Below, one piece after another: positions 16,741-25,178 of a stretch of DNA of 64,000 bases. Each line of letters opens with the position of its first letter. Position 1 is the first letter of the stretch. The DNA comes from Novosphingobium aquimarinum (GTDB lineage Bacteria; Pseudomonadota; Alphaproteobacteria; Sphingomonadales; Sphingomonadaceae): NCBI RefSeq assembly GCF_009746585.1, contig NZ_WRPO01000003.1, forward strand, positions 186,001-250,000, given 5' to 3'. The translations under genes and the position numbers were made by a program. A model generated the notes under the pieces. That model saw nothing but the letters and a program-made list of their open reading frames with translations. It searched no databases and was not told where the DNA came from.

Positions 16741-17612
16741 GCCCGCCCCGGCCATCCTTCGTGTGCATCGGCCCGAAGCGGTCCGCCACGACCTGGCTGG
16801 CGGATCAACTCAAATTCCACCGCGACATCTGGCTCACTCCCATTCAGGAGCTGAACTACCTGAGCGGCGGCTTCGCCGATCATGCGGCCAAGCCCTACAT
16901 GCATTTGCGCTGGAGCGGCTGGGAAGTCGCGAAACGCGTCGTGCGCAACAAGGGCCCCGGCGTTTCGGCGGACGCGGCCTTTCTGCGCACCGCGCGCCGG
17001 CTGGCGGCAGAGCCCGAACGCGATCTGGAAGGCTATCGCCAGCTTTTCGCGCCTGCCGGATCGCGCGTTTCGGGCGACATTTCGCCGATGTATGCCTCGA
17101 TGGGCGTGGCCGAGATCCGCGATGCCTTGCCCGCCATCGGCGCGGCCAGGATCATCCTGCTGGCCCGCGATCCGGTGCAGCGGTTCTGGTCCGAACTGGC
17201 GATGCACGCACGCAAGCGCTCGTTCGGCGATGTCGATTACACGTCCGTGGACTTCGCCCGCGCCTTCTTCGCCGATCCGGTACGGCAGCGGCAGCACTTG
17301 CTCAGCGATATCGCCGCGCGCTGGCATGAGGGATTTGGGCGCGATCGTCTCGAGATCATCTACTTCGACGATATCGTCGCCGATGCGCCCGCCACCTTGC
17401 GCCGCATCGTCGAACTGATCGGCGCCGACTGGCGCAAGCGGCTCCCCGGCATTGCGCCCACCCTCAATCGCAAGCAGCGCGCCGCTCGCTTCGTGCCTCA
17501 GGAGGCCGCCGCGAAGGCGGTGCGGGAATGGTTCGCGCCGGAACTGGATCGTTGCGCCGATGCCTTCGGGGCCCATGGCAAGGCGTGGCAGCAGAGGCAG
17601 ACCCCGCAATGA
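16737..17612 (+). CDS. Sulfotransferase family protein (PAPS-dependent)
   Basis: A 291-residue protein with the 5'-phosphosulfate-binding loop near the start (IGPKRSATTWLADQL, about 11-25) and the 3'-phosphate-binding segment LARDPVQRFWSEL around 140-152. These are the two PAPS-contact motifs of Sulfotransfer_1/3 proteins. It would transfer sulfate from PAPS to a sugar hydroxyl or an amine. GTG 16737 overlaps the GT4 stop by 4 bp, and the acyltransferase overlaps its stop, so it is embedded in the EPS operon. No PAPS-synthesis genes are in the window. Confidence 0.83.
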   Translation: MSPPRPSFVCIGPKRSATTWLADQLKFHRDIWLTPIQELNYLSGGFADHAAKPYMHLRWSGWEVAKRVVRNKGPGVSADAAFLRTARRLAAEPERDLEGYRQLFAPAGSRVSGDISPMYASMGVAEIRDALPAIGAARIILLARDPVQRFWSELAMHARKRSFGDVDYTSVDFARAFFADPVRQRQHLLSDIAARWHEGFGRDRLEIIYFDDIVADAPATLRRIVELIGADWRKRLPGIAPTLNRKQRAARFVPQEAAAKAVREWFAPELDRCADAFGAHGKAWQQRQTPQ

Positions 17613-19528
17613 TCGCGACGCGCGCGCCTAGCGACACCCGCCTTCCCGTCGTCGATGGCCTGCGCGCGTTTGCGGTCGTCGCCGTCGTGCTGTTCCACGG
17701 TTTTCCGGGACTGGTGCCCGGCGGCTACATCGGCGTCGACGTCTTTTTCGCCATCTCCGGCTTCGTGATCGCGCTGCGCTATCTCGAACCGCTGATCGCG
17801 CGTGAGATCTCCATCGGCACGTTCTTCCTGCGCCGCGTGCGCCGCCTCGTCCCGGCCTATTTCGCCGTGCTTGTCGCGACAACCGTCGCGGCGGCCTTCA
17901 TCATGGCGCCCAAGGACTTGCTGCGCTTCGCCTGGAGCCTGCTCGGCCAGTCGTTCTACGCGCAAAACGCGGTGTTCTGGTTTCAGGGCGAATACTTCGA
18001 TGCCGCCTTGCGCAAGCCCCTGCTTCACACCTGGTCGCTGGCAATCGAGGAGCAGTTCTACTTGTGCTTCCCGCTGCTGATCCTCGCGGCGCGCTGGCGG
18101 CCGCAGCTGACGTTTTACGCTGGCCTCCTCCTCGCCGTCGCGATGATCGCCGCGGCCACCATCGTCGAGCCGATCAGCCCCAAGACCAGCTTCTACTGGC
18201 TGCCCTTCCGCGCCTGGGAATTCCTCGCCGGGATCGGCGCCGCCATTCTCTACATGCGCGGTTTCGCGCGCAATCTACCGCCGGCGGTCGCGAATGCGAT
18301 CGGCATCGCTGCGATCCTGGGATTGCTGGCCTCGGCACTGCTGTTCGACGAAGAGAGCGCCAGCATCCTCACGCAAGGCCTGCTCGCGATCACCGCGACA
18401 GGGGCGATCTGCCTCGTGCAATCCCGCTTGTCGGCAAGCCTTGCCGCCCTCTTCACCAATGGCGTGTCGCAGCACTTCGGCCGGATTTCGTACAGCTGGT
18501 ATTTGTGGCACTGGCCGCCGCTGTCGTTTGTTTTCCTGCTGCAAGGACAGCCGGCGCAAGGCTTCGCGGCGATCGCGCTGACGCTGCTCGGCTACGGACT
18601 TGGCCTCGTCTCCTGGCACTTGCTGGAGCGGCGCGCCTCGCGCAGTTCCGCGCTGGCGAAACCGGCGCGGACCATCGGGCTTTTGCTGGCCTTTCTCGCC
18701 TTCGCGGCGGCAGCCGGCACGGCGCTGATCGCCAGCAACGGCTTCCTGCAACGCTACCCCTTGCGCGAGCGCCCCTTGCTGACCGCGCAAATGGATCGGC
18801 CCGACGGCCGCTGCGACTTCGTCACTCGCCTTCGCAACTGGCGCGGGCAAATCTGCCCGGTCAACGATGTCGATGGCGCGAACGGCATTCTCTTCCTCGG
18901 CGATTCGCATGTCGAAATGCAGAAGACGGCACTGGCGGAGCTCGGCAGTCGATATGGCGTGCCGATCTACATCACCAAGCAGAACTGCCGGATTATCGAC
19001 TTCGGTGTCGATCGCAATTGCCGCCTGCCGGTCTGGCGTCAGATCGAGCGCGACATCGCGCGCGAGAAAATCGGCACCGTCGTGATCGTCGCGCTATGGC
19101 CCGAACCGTTCGACGCCGCTCCGCTCACTGCCGCGCTCGATCGACTGGCAAAAACCGGTGTGCGCGTGGTCCTAGAACGGCCGACCCCGGTCAGTGAAAG
19201 TCTCTCGCCCGAATACTACATGACGCGGCCCGATGCCTGGAGCGACCGGAGCGAATATTCCCGCGCTGCGCATGCCGAGCAGGCGCGTAGCGTTGCGACC
19301 GCGATGTCGGCTTGGGCCGCGCGCCACGAGGATGCGATCGTGCTCGATCCCACGCCGATCCTGTGCCCCGGCGATGCGTGCCTTTACGCGAAGGCGAGCG
19401 AACCGCTGTATTCGGATACGCATCACTTGACGAAAGTCGGAGCCCGTTTGCTGGCACAGCTTTATGCCCCGCTGATGCAGACGGTGGCGAGAGATAAGGA
19501 TGCAAAGCCTAAGGCTGGCGACACCTGA
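17609..19528 (+). CDS. OafA/YrhL-type O-acyltransferase with C-terminal SGNH domain
   Basis: A 639-residue protein. Residues about 1-360 form the ten-helix acyltransferase-3 domain, with VDGLRAFAVVAVVLFH (catalytic-type His), GVDVFFAISGFVI and FFLRRVRRLVP. The C-terminal part is a periplasmic SGNH domain with GDSHVEM (block I) and SDTHHL (Asp-x-x-His block V). The two-domain form is typical for O-acetylation of surface glycans: the membrane domain brings the acyl group across and the SGNH domain passes it on. It is the last gene of the first plus-strand run. Acetyl as donor is inferred from the family. Confidence 0.92.
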   Translation: MIATRAPSDTRLPVVDGLRAFAVVAVVLFHGFPGLVPGGYIGVDVFFAISGFVIALRYLEPLIAREISIGTFFLRRVRRLVPAYFAVLVATTVAAAFIMAPKDLLRFAWSLLGQSFYAQNAVFWFQGEYFDAALRKPLLHTWSLAIEEQFYLCFPLLILAARWRPQLTFYAGLLLAVAMIAAATIVEPISPKTSFYWLPFRAWEFLAGIGAAILYMRGFARNLPPAVANAIGIAAILGLLASALLFDEESASILTQGLLAITATGAICLVQSRLSASLAALFTNGVSQHFGRISYSWYLWHWPPLSFVFLLQGQPAQGFAAIALTLLGYGLGLVSWHLLERRASRSSALAKPARTIGLLLAFLAFAAAAGTALIASNGFLQRYPLRERPLLTAQMDRPDGRCDFVTRLRNWRGQICPVNDVDGANGILFLGDSHVEMQKTALAELGSRYGVPIYITKQNCRIIDFGVDRNCRLPVWRQIERDIAREKIGTVVIVALWPEPFDAAPLTAALDRLAKTGVRVVLERPTPVSESLSPEYYMTRPDAWSDRSEYSRAAHAEQARSVATAMSAWAARHEDAIVLDPTPILCPGDACLYAKASEPLYSDTHHLTKVGARLLAQLYAPLMQTVARDKDAKPKAGDT

Positions 19529-19537
19529 GAAAGGGCC

Positions 19538-19552
19538 CCGGGCTTCACCCGG
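19538..19552. terminator. Small hairpin between convergent genes
   Basis: CCGGG (19538-19542) and CCCGG (19548-19552) can pair around a 5-nt loop in the 33-bp gap between two converging genes. No T-run follows on either strand. It may act as a weak bidirectional terminator, but the stem is short. Confidence 0.3.
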
Positions 19553-19561
19553 CGCTGAAAA

Positions 19562-20170
19562 TCAACTGAGCGGCGGTTCGAACAGGACCTGCTCGATTCC
19601 TTTGATCTTCTGCTTGAGGCGGCGCACGAACGTCCGCTGACGCCTGCGGTTGTGGGAGACGCTCCATTCGGCCTGCGCGCTCTCGAAGTCGCCTTGCGCG
19701 CCGATGCGCTCCCAGAACTCGGGAAACCACTGCGGCGCGTCTTCCAGGGAGACGGACATCGTCATCGACTTGTCGCGCAGGAAGCTGACGATGTTCGCTT
19801 CCATCGTTTCATAGGCGTCGGCGGCGATCGCGCTCTTGCTGTGATTGCCCGCGCGCAGGATGCCGTTGCGGTACGCCGGCATCATGCCCCCGACTGGCGC
19901 CCAGCGCTGCGCATAACTTTCGATCACACGGTCGGAGTCGCGCTTCAGATGCACATAGAACGCATCGTCCCCATAGGCCGCGTCCAGCCGACCAAGGTGC
20001 CAGGACAGGCGATTGTCCGCTTCGATGTGGCGGGCCGGGTATGCGAACTTCTCACGCCCGACGAGCCGAACGCGCGATTCGTGGCCGGCGCTGTAGTTCG
20101 TGATGTGAGAGCAGGCATGGATGAAGGTCTTGGACCCGCATCGTCCCGTGCAAAGGACAAAGATGTTCAT
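19562..20170 (-). CDS. Sulfotransferase-like P-loop protein
   Basis: A 202-residue protein beginning MNIFVLCTGRCGSKTF, the PAPS-binding-loop pattern of short sulfotransferase-like proteins; VHLKRDSDRVIESYAQRW around residues 72-89 matches the second PAPS contact (R-x6-S). It is shorter than classical sulfotransferases. It overlaps the stop of the beta-helix gene by 4 bp on the same strand, so the two are probably made together. It may sulfate the polysaccharide or a partner, but members of this group are poorly characterised. Confidence 0.7.
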   Translation of the reverse strand: MNIFVLCTGRCGSKTFIHACSHITNYSAGHESRVRLVGREKFAYPARHIEADNRLSWHLGRLDAAYGDDAFYVHLKRDSDRVIESYAQRWAPVGGMMPAYRNGILRAGNHSKSAIAADAYETMEANIVSFLRDKSMTMSVSLEDAPQWFPEFWERIGAQGDFESAQAEWSVSHNRRRQRTFVRRLKQKIKGIEQVLFEPPLS

Positions 20171-21675
20171 ACTTGGATTTCCACGCTGGAGCGAAGTGCT
20201 CCCTCGATTGCTGCCGACTTATTGCTTGTTGATTTCTCGCGCGCGTCCTTGAGCTTCTGCGCCTCCTCACGCGAGCGTAACGGCAATTCCTTCCCGTTGA
20301 CGATCGTCGGCCCGGCGATGACCGAAAAGCCGAGGTCCGCTTTGGCTTCGATGATGTTACGACCCTCGAAGGTGCCGCGTGGGGTCGCGATCTTGGGCGA
20401 AGCCTGCGTCATCCGGCAATTGCGATAGATGGCCGCATCGCTTCTGGGCAGCACTCCCTCGCCGATCATGGTGAAGGCGCAGCCATCGAACAGCACGTTC
20501 TCGCCCTTGATCAGCGAGGCCTTGCTCTTGCGCAGCGCCAGCTTTCCGGTGGGTGAGAGCGTGGGATCGTCGGTGAACCTGCAGCCGGTGAAGCGCGTCG
20601 CTCGCCGGGGATCGGCATCGCCGTAGACGTGGACGAGATTGCCCAAAAACAGGCAGCGATCGAAAGCGAAGCCCGGCTTGTCCGGCCAGACCGCCCAGTT
20701 GTCGGTTCCCACGAACCTGCAATCGGCAAAGCGCACGTCGGCGGTGTTGCCCGAATCGGCGACGACCGCGCAGCCGCGATTGTCCTCGAAGCGGCAGTCG
20801 GAAAAGGCGATGTCGCGAATCGGTTTCTTGCGCTGCGCCTCAATGTCGACCCCGGCGCCCGGCGCGCTGGCCACGGCGCCGCGACCCGTGCGCGAAAAGC
20901 GCGAGCGCTCGATGCGATAGCCGTGCCCGCCGACGAGGCTCATGCCCTGCCGGCCGTTCATGTCGGCGACAATGCCGGTAAATCGCCGCTCGACGCCCGG
21001 CGTCGGCTCGCGGGGGCCGTCGATGTAGAAGCCGTCGTGCGGTTGATGGTGCGCATTGACGTTGATTAATCGTTCTGGTCCGGAATTGTTGCGCAGGGCA
21101 ATGCCGACGCAGCCGATTTGCCAGCCCTTGTCGCCCCGCTTGCCGCCGATGATGTGCTTGCCCGAATTGCCGTCGAGCTCGAGATTCTCGATATGGACGC
21201 CGCCCGCGCAGAACCGCGCATCGATCATTGCCGCATAGGGCCTCGCCCGACCGACGATTCCCTTGGGCACGATCTTGGCCACCGGCGTACCGTCGGGCTG
21301 GAACATCCCGTATCGCTGGCCAGGCGCGCACAAGAGTCGCGCGCCATTGCCCCGGATCGTCACCATTCGGCGGCAATTCGCAAAAGTCATCAGCCGCACT
21401 TCGCTTGGCGCACCATCGGGTCCAGGCTTTTGCGTGCCGACAAGATACGTCGTCTTGCGCAGCTGGACGACGCCGCCACCCGCCGCGTTAACCGCGTCCG
21501 ATAACCGCGCGAAGGCATCGCTGTCGTCGGTGCGGCCATCGCCGCGCGCTCCGTAGCGCTCGGGCGTGAACGCGAGCTCGGCGGCATAAGTCGGACGCGC
21601 CAGCATGGCAGCCAGGGCAAGCGACGCAGCGGCCCGGAGCAACTGTCGCCGGGTACTTGCAGAGGTGGCTGTCAT
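20167..21675 (-). CDS. Tat-exported right-handed beta-helix protein (pectate-lyase-3-like)
   Basis: A 502-residue protein. The start at 21675 gives a twin-arginine signal (STRRQLLRAAASLALAAML, about 7-25) ending in an AxA-type site near TYAAEL. Then comes YGARGDGRTDDSDAFARL, the usual opening of the Pectate_lyase_3/beta-helix fold, and repeated strands with aligned small and polar residues (FADCRFVGTD, FDGCAFTMIG). Such proteins bind, cleave or epimerise acidic polysaccharides. It is coded opposite to the flanking EPS genes and is translationally coupled to the sulfotransferase-like gene. Lyase or epimerase activity on the local polymer is a reasonable inference only. Confidence 0.8.
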   Translation of the reverse strand: MTATSASTRRQLLRAAASLALAAMLARPTYAAELAFTPERYGARGDGRTDDSDAFARLSDAVNAAGGGVVQLRKTTYLVGTQKPGPDGAPSEVRLMTFANCRRMVTIRGNGARLLCAPGQRYGMFQPDGTPVAKIVPKGIVGRARPYAAMIDARFCAGGVHIENLELDGNSGKHIIGGKRGDKGWQIGCVGIALRNNSGPERLINVNAHHQPHDGFYIDGPREPTPGVERRFTGIVADMNGRQGMSLVGGHGYRIERSRFSRTGRGAVASAPGAGVDIEAQRKKPIRDIAFSDCRFEDNRGCAVVADSGNTADVRFADCRFVGTDNWAVWPDKPGFAFDRCLFLGNLVHVYGDADPRRATRFTGCRFTDDPTLSPTGKLALRKSKASLIKGENVLFDGCAFTMIGEGVLPRSDAAIYRNCRMTQASPKIATPRGTFEGRNIIEAKADLGFSVIAGPTIVNGKELPLRSREEAQKLKDAREKSTSNKSAAIEGALRSSVEIQV

Positions 21676-21929
21676 ATTTTCCAATTCTAATTTTCGGGAA
21701 AACTCTTGTCGACATGCCCGGATGAGCAAGGCCCGCATGAGCGCGGAAGGCTTCGCCTCGCGCCTGCGCGGTTGTCCCTTCCCTTCGCGTGCGACTGCCG
21801 CTAGCAGCCGTTCTAGGTTGTTTTCCTTAAGGCAGCCTGACGAGGTCGCACAAACCGGGACGCCCAGATGTTGATGCCAAACGCCGGGAAACGCGACCAA
21901 TTTTTTCTTTTGCTTCGTGTGAGTGTGCC
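21676..21929. promoter_or_regulatory. Divergent intergenic region
   Basis: 254 bp separate the beta-helix gene (minus) from the UDP-HexNAc dehydrogenase (plus), so promoters for both should lie here. A T-rich stretch around 21899-21912 precedes the TTG start. I see no clear consensus -35/-10 pair or operator. Confidence 0.4.
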
Positions 21930-23210
21930 TTGACCGACGCCCGAACATCGCCGCGGATCGTGGTCGTCGGATTAGGGTACGTCGGCCTGCCACTGGCGGT
22001 CGCGCTCGCGTCGCGGTTCGAGACCGTGGGCTTCGACATCAACCAGCCCCGCATCGCGGAACTGCGCCGGAACCACGATCACACCAACGAGATCTCACCG
22101 GAAAAGCTCGAGCAATCGCCCCTGCGCCTGGCCGCGTCGCCCGAAGAGATCGAACCGGCAGATCTCTACATCGTCACGGTCCCGACTCCGGTCGATGCAC
22201 AGAACCGCCCCGACCTTGCGATCGTGGAAAGCGCGACGCGAACCGTGGGCGGCATGCTCGATGCGGCGCGGCGTCCGGTCGTGTGCTTCGAAAGCACCGT
22301 CTATCCCGGCGTGACCGAAGACGTGTGCGGCCCCATCCTCGCAGAGGTCTCCGGCCTCGCCCGCGGCCGCGACTTCTTCCTCGGCTACAGCCCCGAACGG
22401 ATCAATCCGGGCGACCGCGAGCACACGATTGACCGGATCACCAAAGTGGTTGCGGGCGAAAACGCCGAGATCACCGATTTTCTCGCCTCGATCTACGGCG
22501 CGATCACGGCGGGCGGCGTCCATCGCGCCGCTTCGATCAAAGTCGCCGAAGCCGCGAAGGTGATCGAGAACGCGCAGCGCGACATCAACATCGCCTTCAT
22601 GAACGAGATCGCGCGCATCTTCGCGCTGATGGATATCTCGGTCTGGGACGTGCTTGAGGCCGCGCGCACCAAGTGGAACTTCCTGCCGTTTCAGCCGGGC
22701 CTCGTCGGTGGCCACTGCATCGGTGTCGATCCCTATTACCTGGCGCAAAGCGCGGTCGATCGAGGATACCAGCCGGCGGTGATCCTCTCGGGCCGGGCGA
22801 TCAACGACGGCATGAGCGAATGGGTCGCCGATCAGCTTTCCGCCCGCCTCGGCACCAGCTCGCGCATTCTGGTCAAGGGCCTGACGTTCAAGGAAGACGT
22901 CCCCGACTTGCGCAACAGCCGGGTCGCGCATCTCGTGATGCGGCTGCAGGCGCTTGGCCATACCGTCGACGTTACCGATCCCCTGGCCGATCCTGCCGAA
23001 GCGAAGCGGGAATACGGGCTCGAACTGAACAGCGCCGACGAACGGAGCGACTACGACGCGGTCCTGCTGGCCGTCGCCCATGCGCATTACCGCGATGCCG
23101 GTCTGCAGGGCGTGATCGCGCCCTTGCGCGAAGGCGGGGTTTTTGCCGATCTCAAGGGAGTTTTCGCCGGCCAATCGCTGCCGAACGGAATCACGTACTG
23201 GGGCCTGTGA
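21930..23210 (+). CDS. UDP-N-acetylhexosamine 6-dehydrogenase (TviB/WbpA-type)
   Basis: A 426-residue nucleotide-sugar dehydrogenase. The NAD-binding loop is VVVGLGYVGLPLA (about 10-22). The catalytic Cys lies in GLVGGHCIGVDPYYL (near 260), the TviB/WbpA form rather than the GGSCFPKD form of UDP-glucose dehydrogenases, and GLTFKEDVPDLRNS follows. It would oxidise UDP-GlcNAc or UDP-GalNAc at C6 to the uronic acid in two NAD-dependent steps. TTG 21930 is the start that gives the complete N-terminus; no in-frame ATG is close. This adds an amino-uronate to the UDP-GlcA supplied by ugd at 48391. Confidence 0.92.
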   Translation: MTDARTSPRIVVVGLGYVGLPLAVALASRFETVGFDINQPRIAELRRNHDHTNEISPEKLEQSPLRLAASPEEIEPADLYIVTVPTPVDAQNRPDLAIVESATRTVGGMLDAARRPVVCFESTVYPGVTEDVCGPILAEVSGLARGRDFFLGYSPERINPGDREHTIDRITKVVAGENAEITDFLASIYGAITAGGVHRAASIKVAEAAKVIENAQRDINIAFMNEIARIFALMDISVWDVLEAARTKWNFLPFQPGLVGGHCIGVDPYYLAQSAVDRGYQPAVILSGRAINDGMSEWVADQLSARLGTSSRILVKGLTFKEDVPDLRNSRVAHLVMRLQALGHTVDVTDPLADPAEAKREYGLELNSADERSDYDAVLLAVAHAHYRDAGLQGVIAPLREGGVFADLKGVFAGQSLPNGITYWGL

Positions 23211-23234
23211 GGCTCGCGACGTTGGGTTTTGCCG

Positions 23235-23597
23235 TCAGTTCCCGCGCTTCGCGGTGCCCGGCTTCTCGTGCCACCCCCACAGCCGGAAAATGACGACCAG
23301 CACGCCAATCGGCGCCATCGTCAGCACGACATCGCCAAGTGAACGCGTCGGCGAATAGGGCCAGCCTGCAAGGTAATAGCGCGTGAAGTCGATCGCTTCG
23401 TTGATCAGCTCCATCCCCAGAATCGGCAGCAGTGGCAGGGGCGAGCCCCAGCGGACCTTCAGCAACTTGGCGAAGATCGGATAGAGCGCGATTCCCACGA
23501 TCACGTGCATCGCCGCTTGCGGGACGTGCGAGCTGTGCTCCAGCCAAATCTTGAAGTCGCCCCACAGTGCGATCGTTTGTTCGAAATCCGTCGGCAT
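23235..23597 (-). CDS. Small membrane protein of unknown function
   Basis: About 120 residues with two or three hydrophobic segments (HVIVGIALYPIFAKLL, PLLPILGMELINEAI and VVLTMAPIGVLVVIFRLW). The run NEAIDFTRYY followed by SLGDVVLTMAPIG loosely recalls VanZ-like proteins but is not convincing. I chose ATG 23597; ATG 23639 would overlap the J-domain gene by 32 bp. Neither has a strong ribosome site. Same-strand order suggests co-transcription with the J-domain gene. Function unknown. Confidence 0.6.
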   Translation of the reverse strand: MPTDFEQTIALWGDFKIWLEHSSHVPQAAMHVIVGIALYPIFAKLLKVRWGSPLPLLPILGMELINEAIDFTRYYLAGWPYSPTRSLGDVVLTMAPIGVLVVIFRLWGWHEKPGTAKRGN

Positions 23598-23607
23598 TGT
23601 CAGGCGG

Positions 23608-24570
23608 TCAGAAATCTCGGTCTGCGGATTGAGAATCATTCGATTCCGGATCGCCGTCGAAGACGAGTTCGAGCAAGTTCCGGCCCCGCTTCGCGATGCC
23701 GTGAAGCACCCGCTGTGTGGGAGTGCGCTGCACTTTCGCAGGCTTCGGCTCCACCAAGCCCCGAATGAACGCCAGACGCCGGTCTATGGCCTCGAGACTC
23801 ACGACCCGGGACACGTAAAGGTGCGCCGCGCGATCGTGACGATCGACGAAGTAGGCCGTGTTGACCGAGGTCGTTCCATCGCGCGCGTAGGCGAGGAACG
23901 CCGCCAGATCGAAAGCCACGCAGAAATCCAGGTTTTCCCACGAGGCGAACTCACCGCCGACCTGGTCGTGACACTCCACGCTGGCAGCGCGTACTGCGGC
24001 AGGATCGTTGCCGGCGGAAATCCGCCTGAATGCATTCACTCCGCTTGCGACGGCATCCTGCGAGACCACGGGCATCGCCTGAGTCTCGCGCGCGCTGGCC
24101 TCGCTGATCGCGGCCACGGCCAGCCGGGCTTCACCGTCGTCTTCCGGCGAAGCCTGGCCGAACTGGTTGCCGCGGTTTTGCGCGAGCAAGTCTTGCTCGA
24201 TCCGCCACGCAGCAGCAGACGTCGCGACCACCAAGGCGATCACCGCGATCTGGGTTTCGTAACGCCGATAGAAAGGTCGTTTGCGCCGTAATGCGAGCGA
24301 TGTCCCCCGGCGTTGCCGCCCGAGTGCAACCGAGCGGACGCTGATCGCCTCTGCTCGACGACGGGCAAGCTGCTCGTCATGCCGGCGGCGCATTTCGGGA
24401 TCGGTGAGGCACCGGAACGCTTCGTTCAATTCGGCCGCGCGCCGGTTGGCCATCGGGGAACTGTTCACGTCCGGATGGTTGCGACGCATCAGGGCGAGAT
24501 AGCGCGCCTTGATCTCCGCCGCTGTGGCGGCAGGCGAGACACCGAGCACATCGTAATAGTTTGTCCGCAC
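23608..24570 (-). CDS. Membrane-anchored J-domain (DnaJ-like) protein
   Basis: A 320-residue protein. Residues 4-66 form a J domain (YYDVLGVSPAATAAEIKARY) with the essential HPD at 32-34, which stimulates DnaK ATPase. A single hydrophobic segment (IAVIALVVATSAAAW, about 109-123) follows, then a roughly 200-residue C-terminal part not matching the DnaJ zinc-finger or substrate domains. The topology puts the J domain in the cytoplasm and the remainder in the periplasm. It could recruit DnaK to the membrane assembly complex, but placement in the EPS locus is the only support. Confidence 0.85.
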   Translation of the reverse strand: MRTNYYDVLGVSPAATAAEIKARYLALMRRNHPDVNSSPMANRRAAELNEAFRCLTDPEMRRRHDEQLARRRAEAISVRSVALGRQRRGTSLALRRKRPFYRRYETQIAVIALVVATSAAAWRIEQDLLAQNRGNQFGQASPEDDGEARLAVAAISEASARETQAMPVVSQDAVASGVNAFRRISAGNDPAAVRAASVECHDQVGGEFASWENLDFCVAFDLAAFLAYARDGTTSVNTAYFVDRHDRAAHLYVSRVVSLEAIDRRLAFIRGLVEPKPAKVQRTPTQRVLHGIAKRGRNLLELVFDGDPESNDSQSADRDF

Positions 24571-24739
24571 ACGCGCTCCCAGCCTGCGACGACAGCCTTA
24601 ACACGCCCATTGTCGGGCTTCCATGCCTGTTAAGTCGCGGGAGCCAACCGAGGCTACGAATGGCACATAAGGTTCCTTATTCCCTTTCCTACAACCTATC
24701 TGGTTCATTAAGAGGCAAATCCCTGTAAAGGAGATGCCC
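24571..24739. promoter_or_regulatory. Divergent intergenic region with leader of the beta-rich gene
   Basis: 169 bp separate the J-domain gene (minus) from the SGNH pair (plus). The last 80 bp are AT-rich compared with the genes and end in a strong ribosome site AAAGGAG (24727-24733) 6 nt before ATG 24740. A promoter is expected but I cannot name a convincing -35/-10 pair. Confidence 0.4.
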
Positions 24740-25168
24740 ATGCCTGACCTGCCCCAAATGCTTGCGCCGGCCCATTACGTGACGATCCAGGGCCTCGCGT
24801 TTCCCAGCGACAACGACGAAACCGTGATCGTCGGCCCCGGTTCGCCCTTGCCGGTGCGGGCTGCCCTGGCCGATCTCGCGCCTGCAGCCTGGAACTCTCT
24901 GTCCTCCGTGCAGGATCTGACCGGCTTCGCCTCTGCCGAAGTTCAGGTCAGTGGCCTCTCCGGCGGCGACAGGCTCGCATTCCTGCGTTCGCTCGACGAG
25001 GAGAGCTTCGTACCGGTCACGTCCGTCTACGATATGAACGGGAACGGTCCCTTTGCCTCGGTCTCGAGCGACGGCATCTATCTGCTTCCCGGCGGTGGCT
25101 GGCTCAAGCTGGAGCGATCCGGGACCGCCTCGACGCCGTCGCTCACGGTTCGCGCCGGCCAGCGTTGA
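24740..25168 (+). CDS. Hypothetical beta-rich protein preceding an SGNH protein
   Basis: A 142-residue protein without signal peptide or membrane segment, rich in Ser, Gly, Ala and beta-prone stretches (LKLERSGTASTPSLTVRAG at the C-terminus). I do not recognise a family. ATG 24740 was chosen over ATG 24734 because AAAGGAG lies 6 nt before it. Only 10 bp separate it from the SGNH gene, which also has a strong ribosome site. The compact beta composition and pairing with a cytosolic-looking esterase recall phage tail or surface-adhesin accessory proteins, but nothing else phage-like is nearby. Confidence 0.65.
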   Translation: MPDLPQMLAPAHYVTIQGLAFPSDNDETVIVGPGSPLPVRAALADLAPAAWNSLSSVQDLTGFASAEVQVSGLSGGDRLAFLRSLDEESFVPVTSVYDMNGNGPFASVSSDGIYLLPGGGWLKLERSGTASTPSLTVRAGQR

Positions 25169-25178
25169 GGAGATCATG

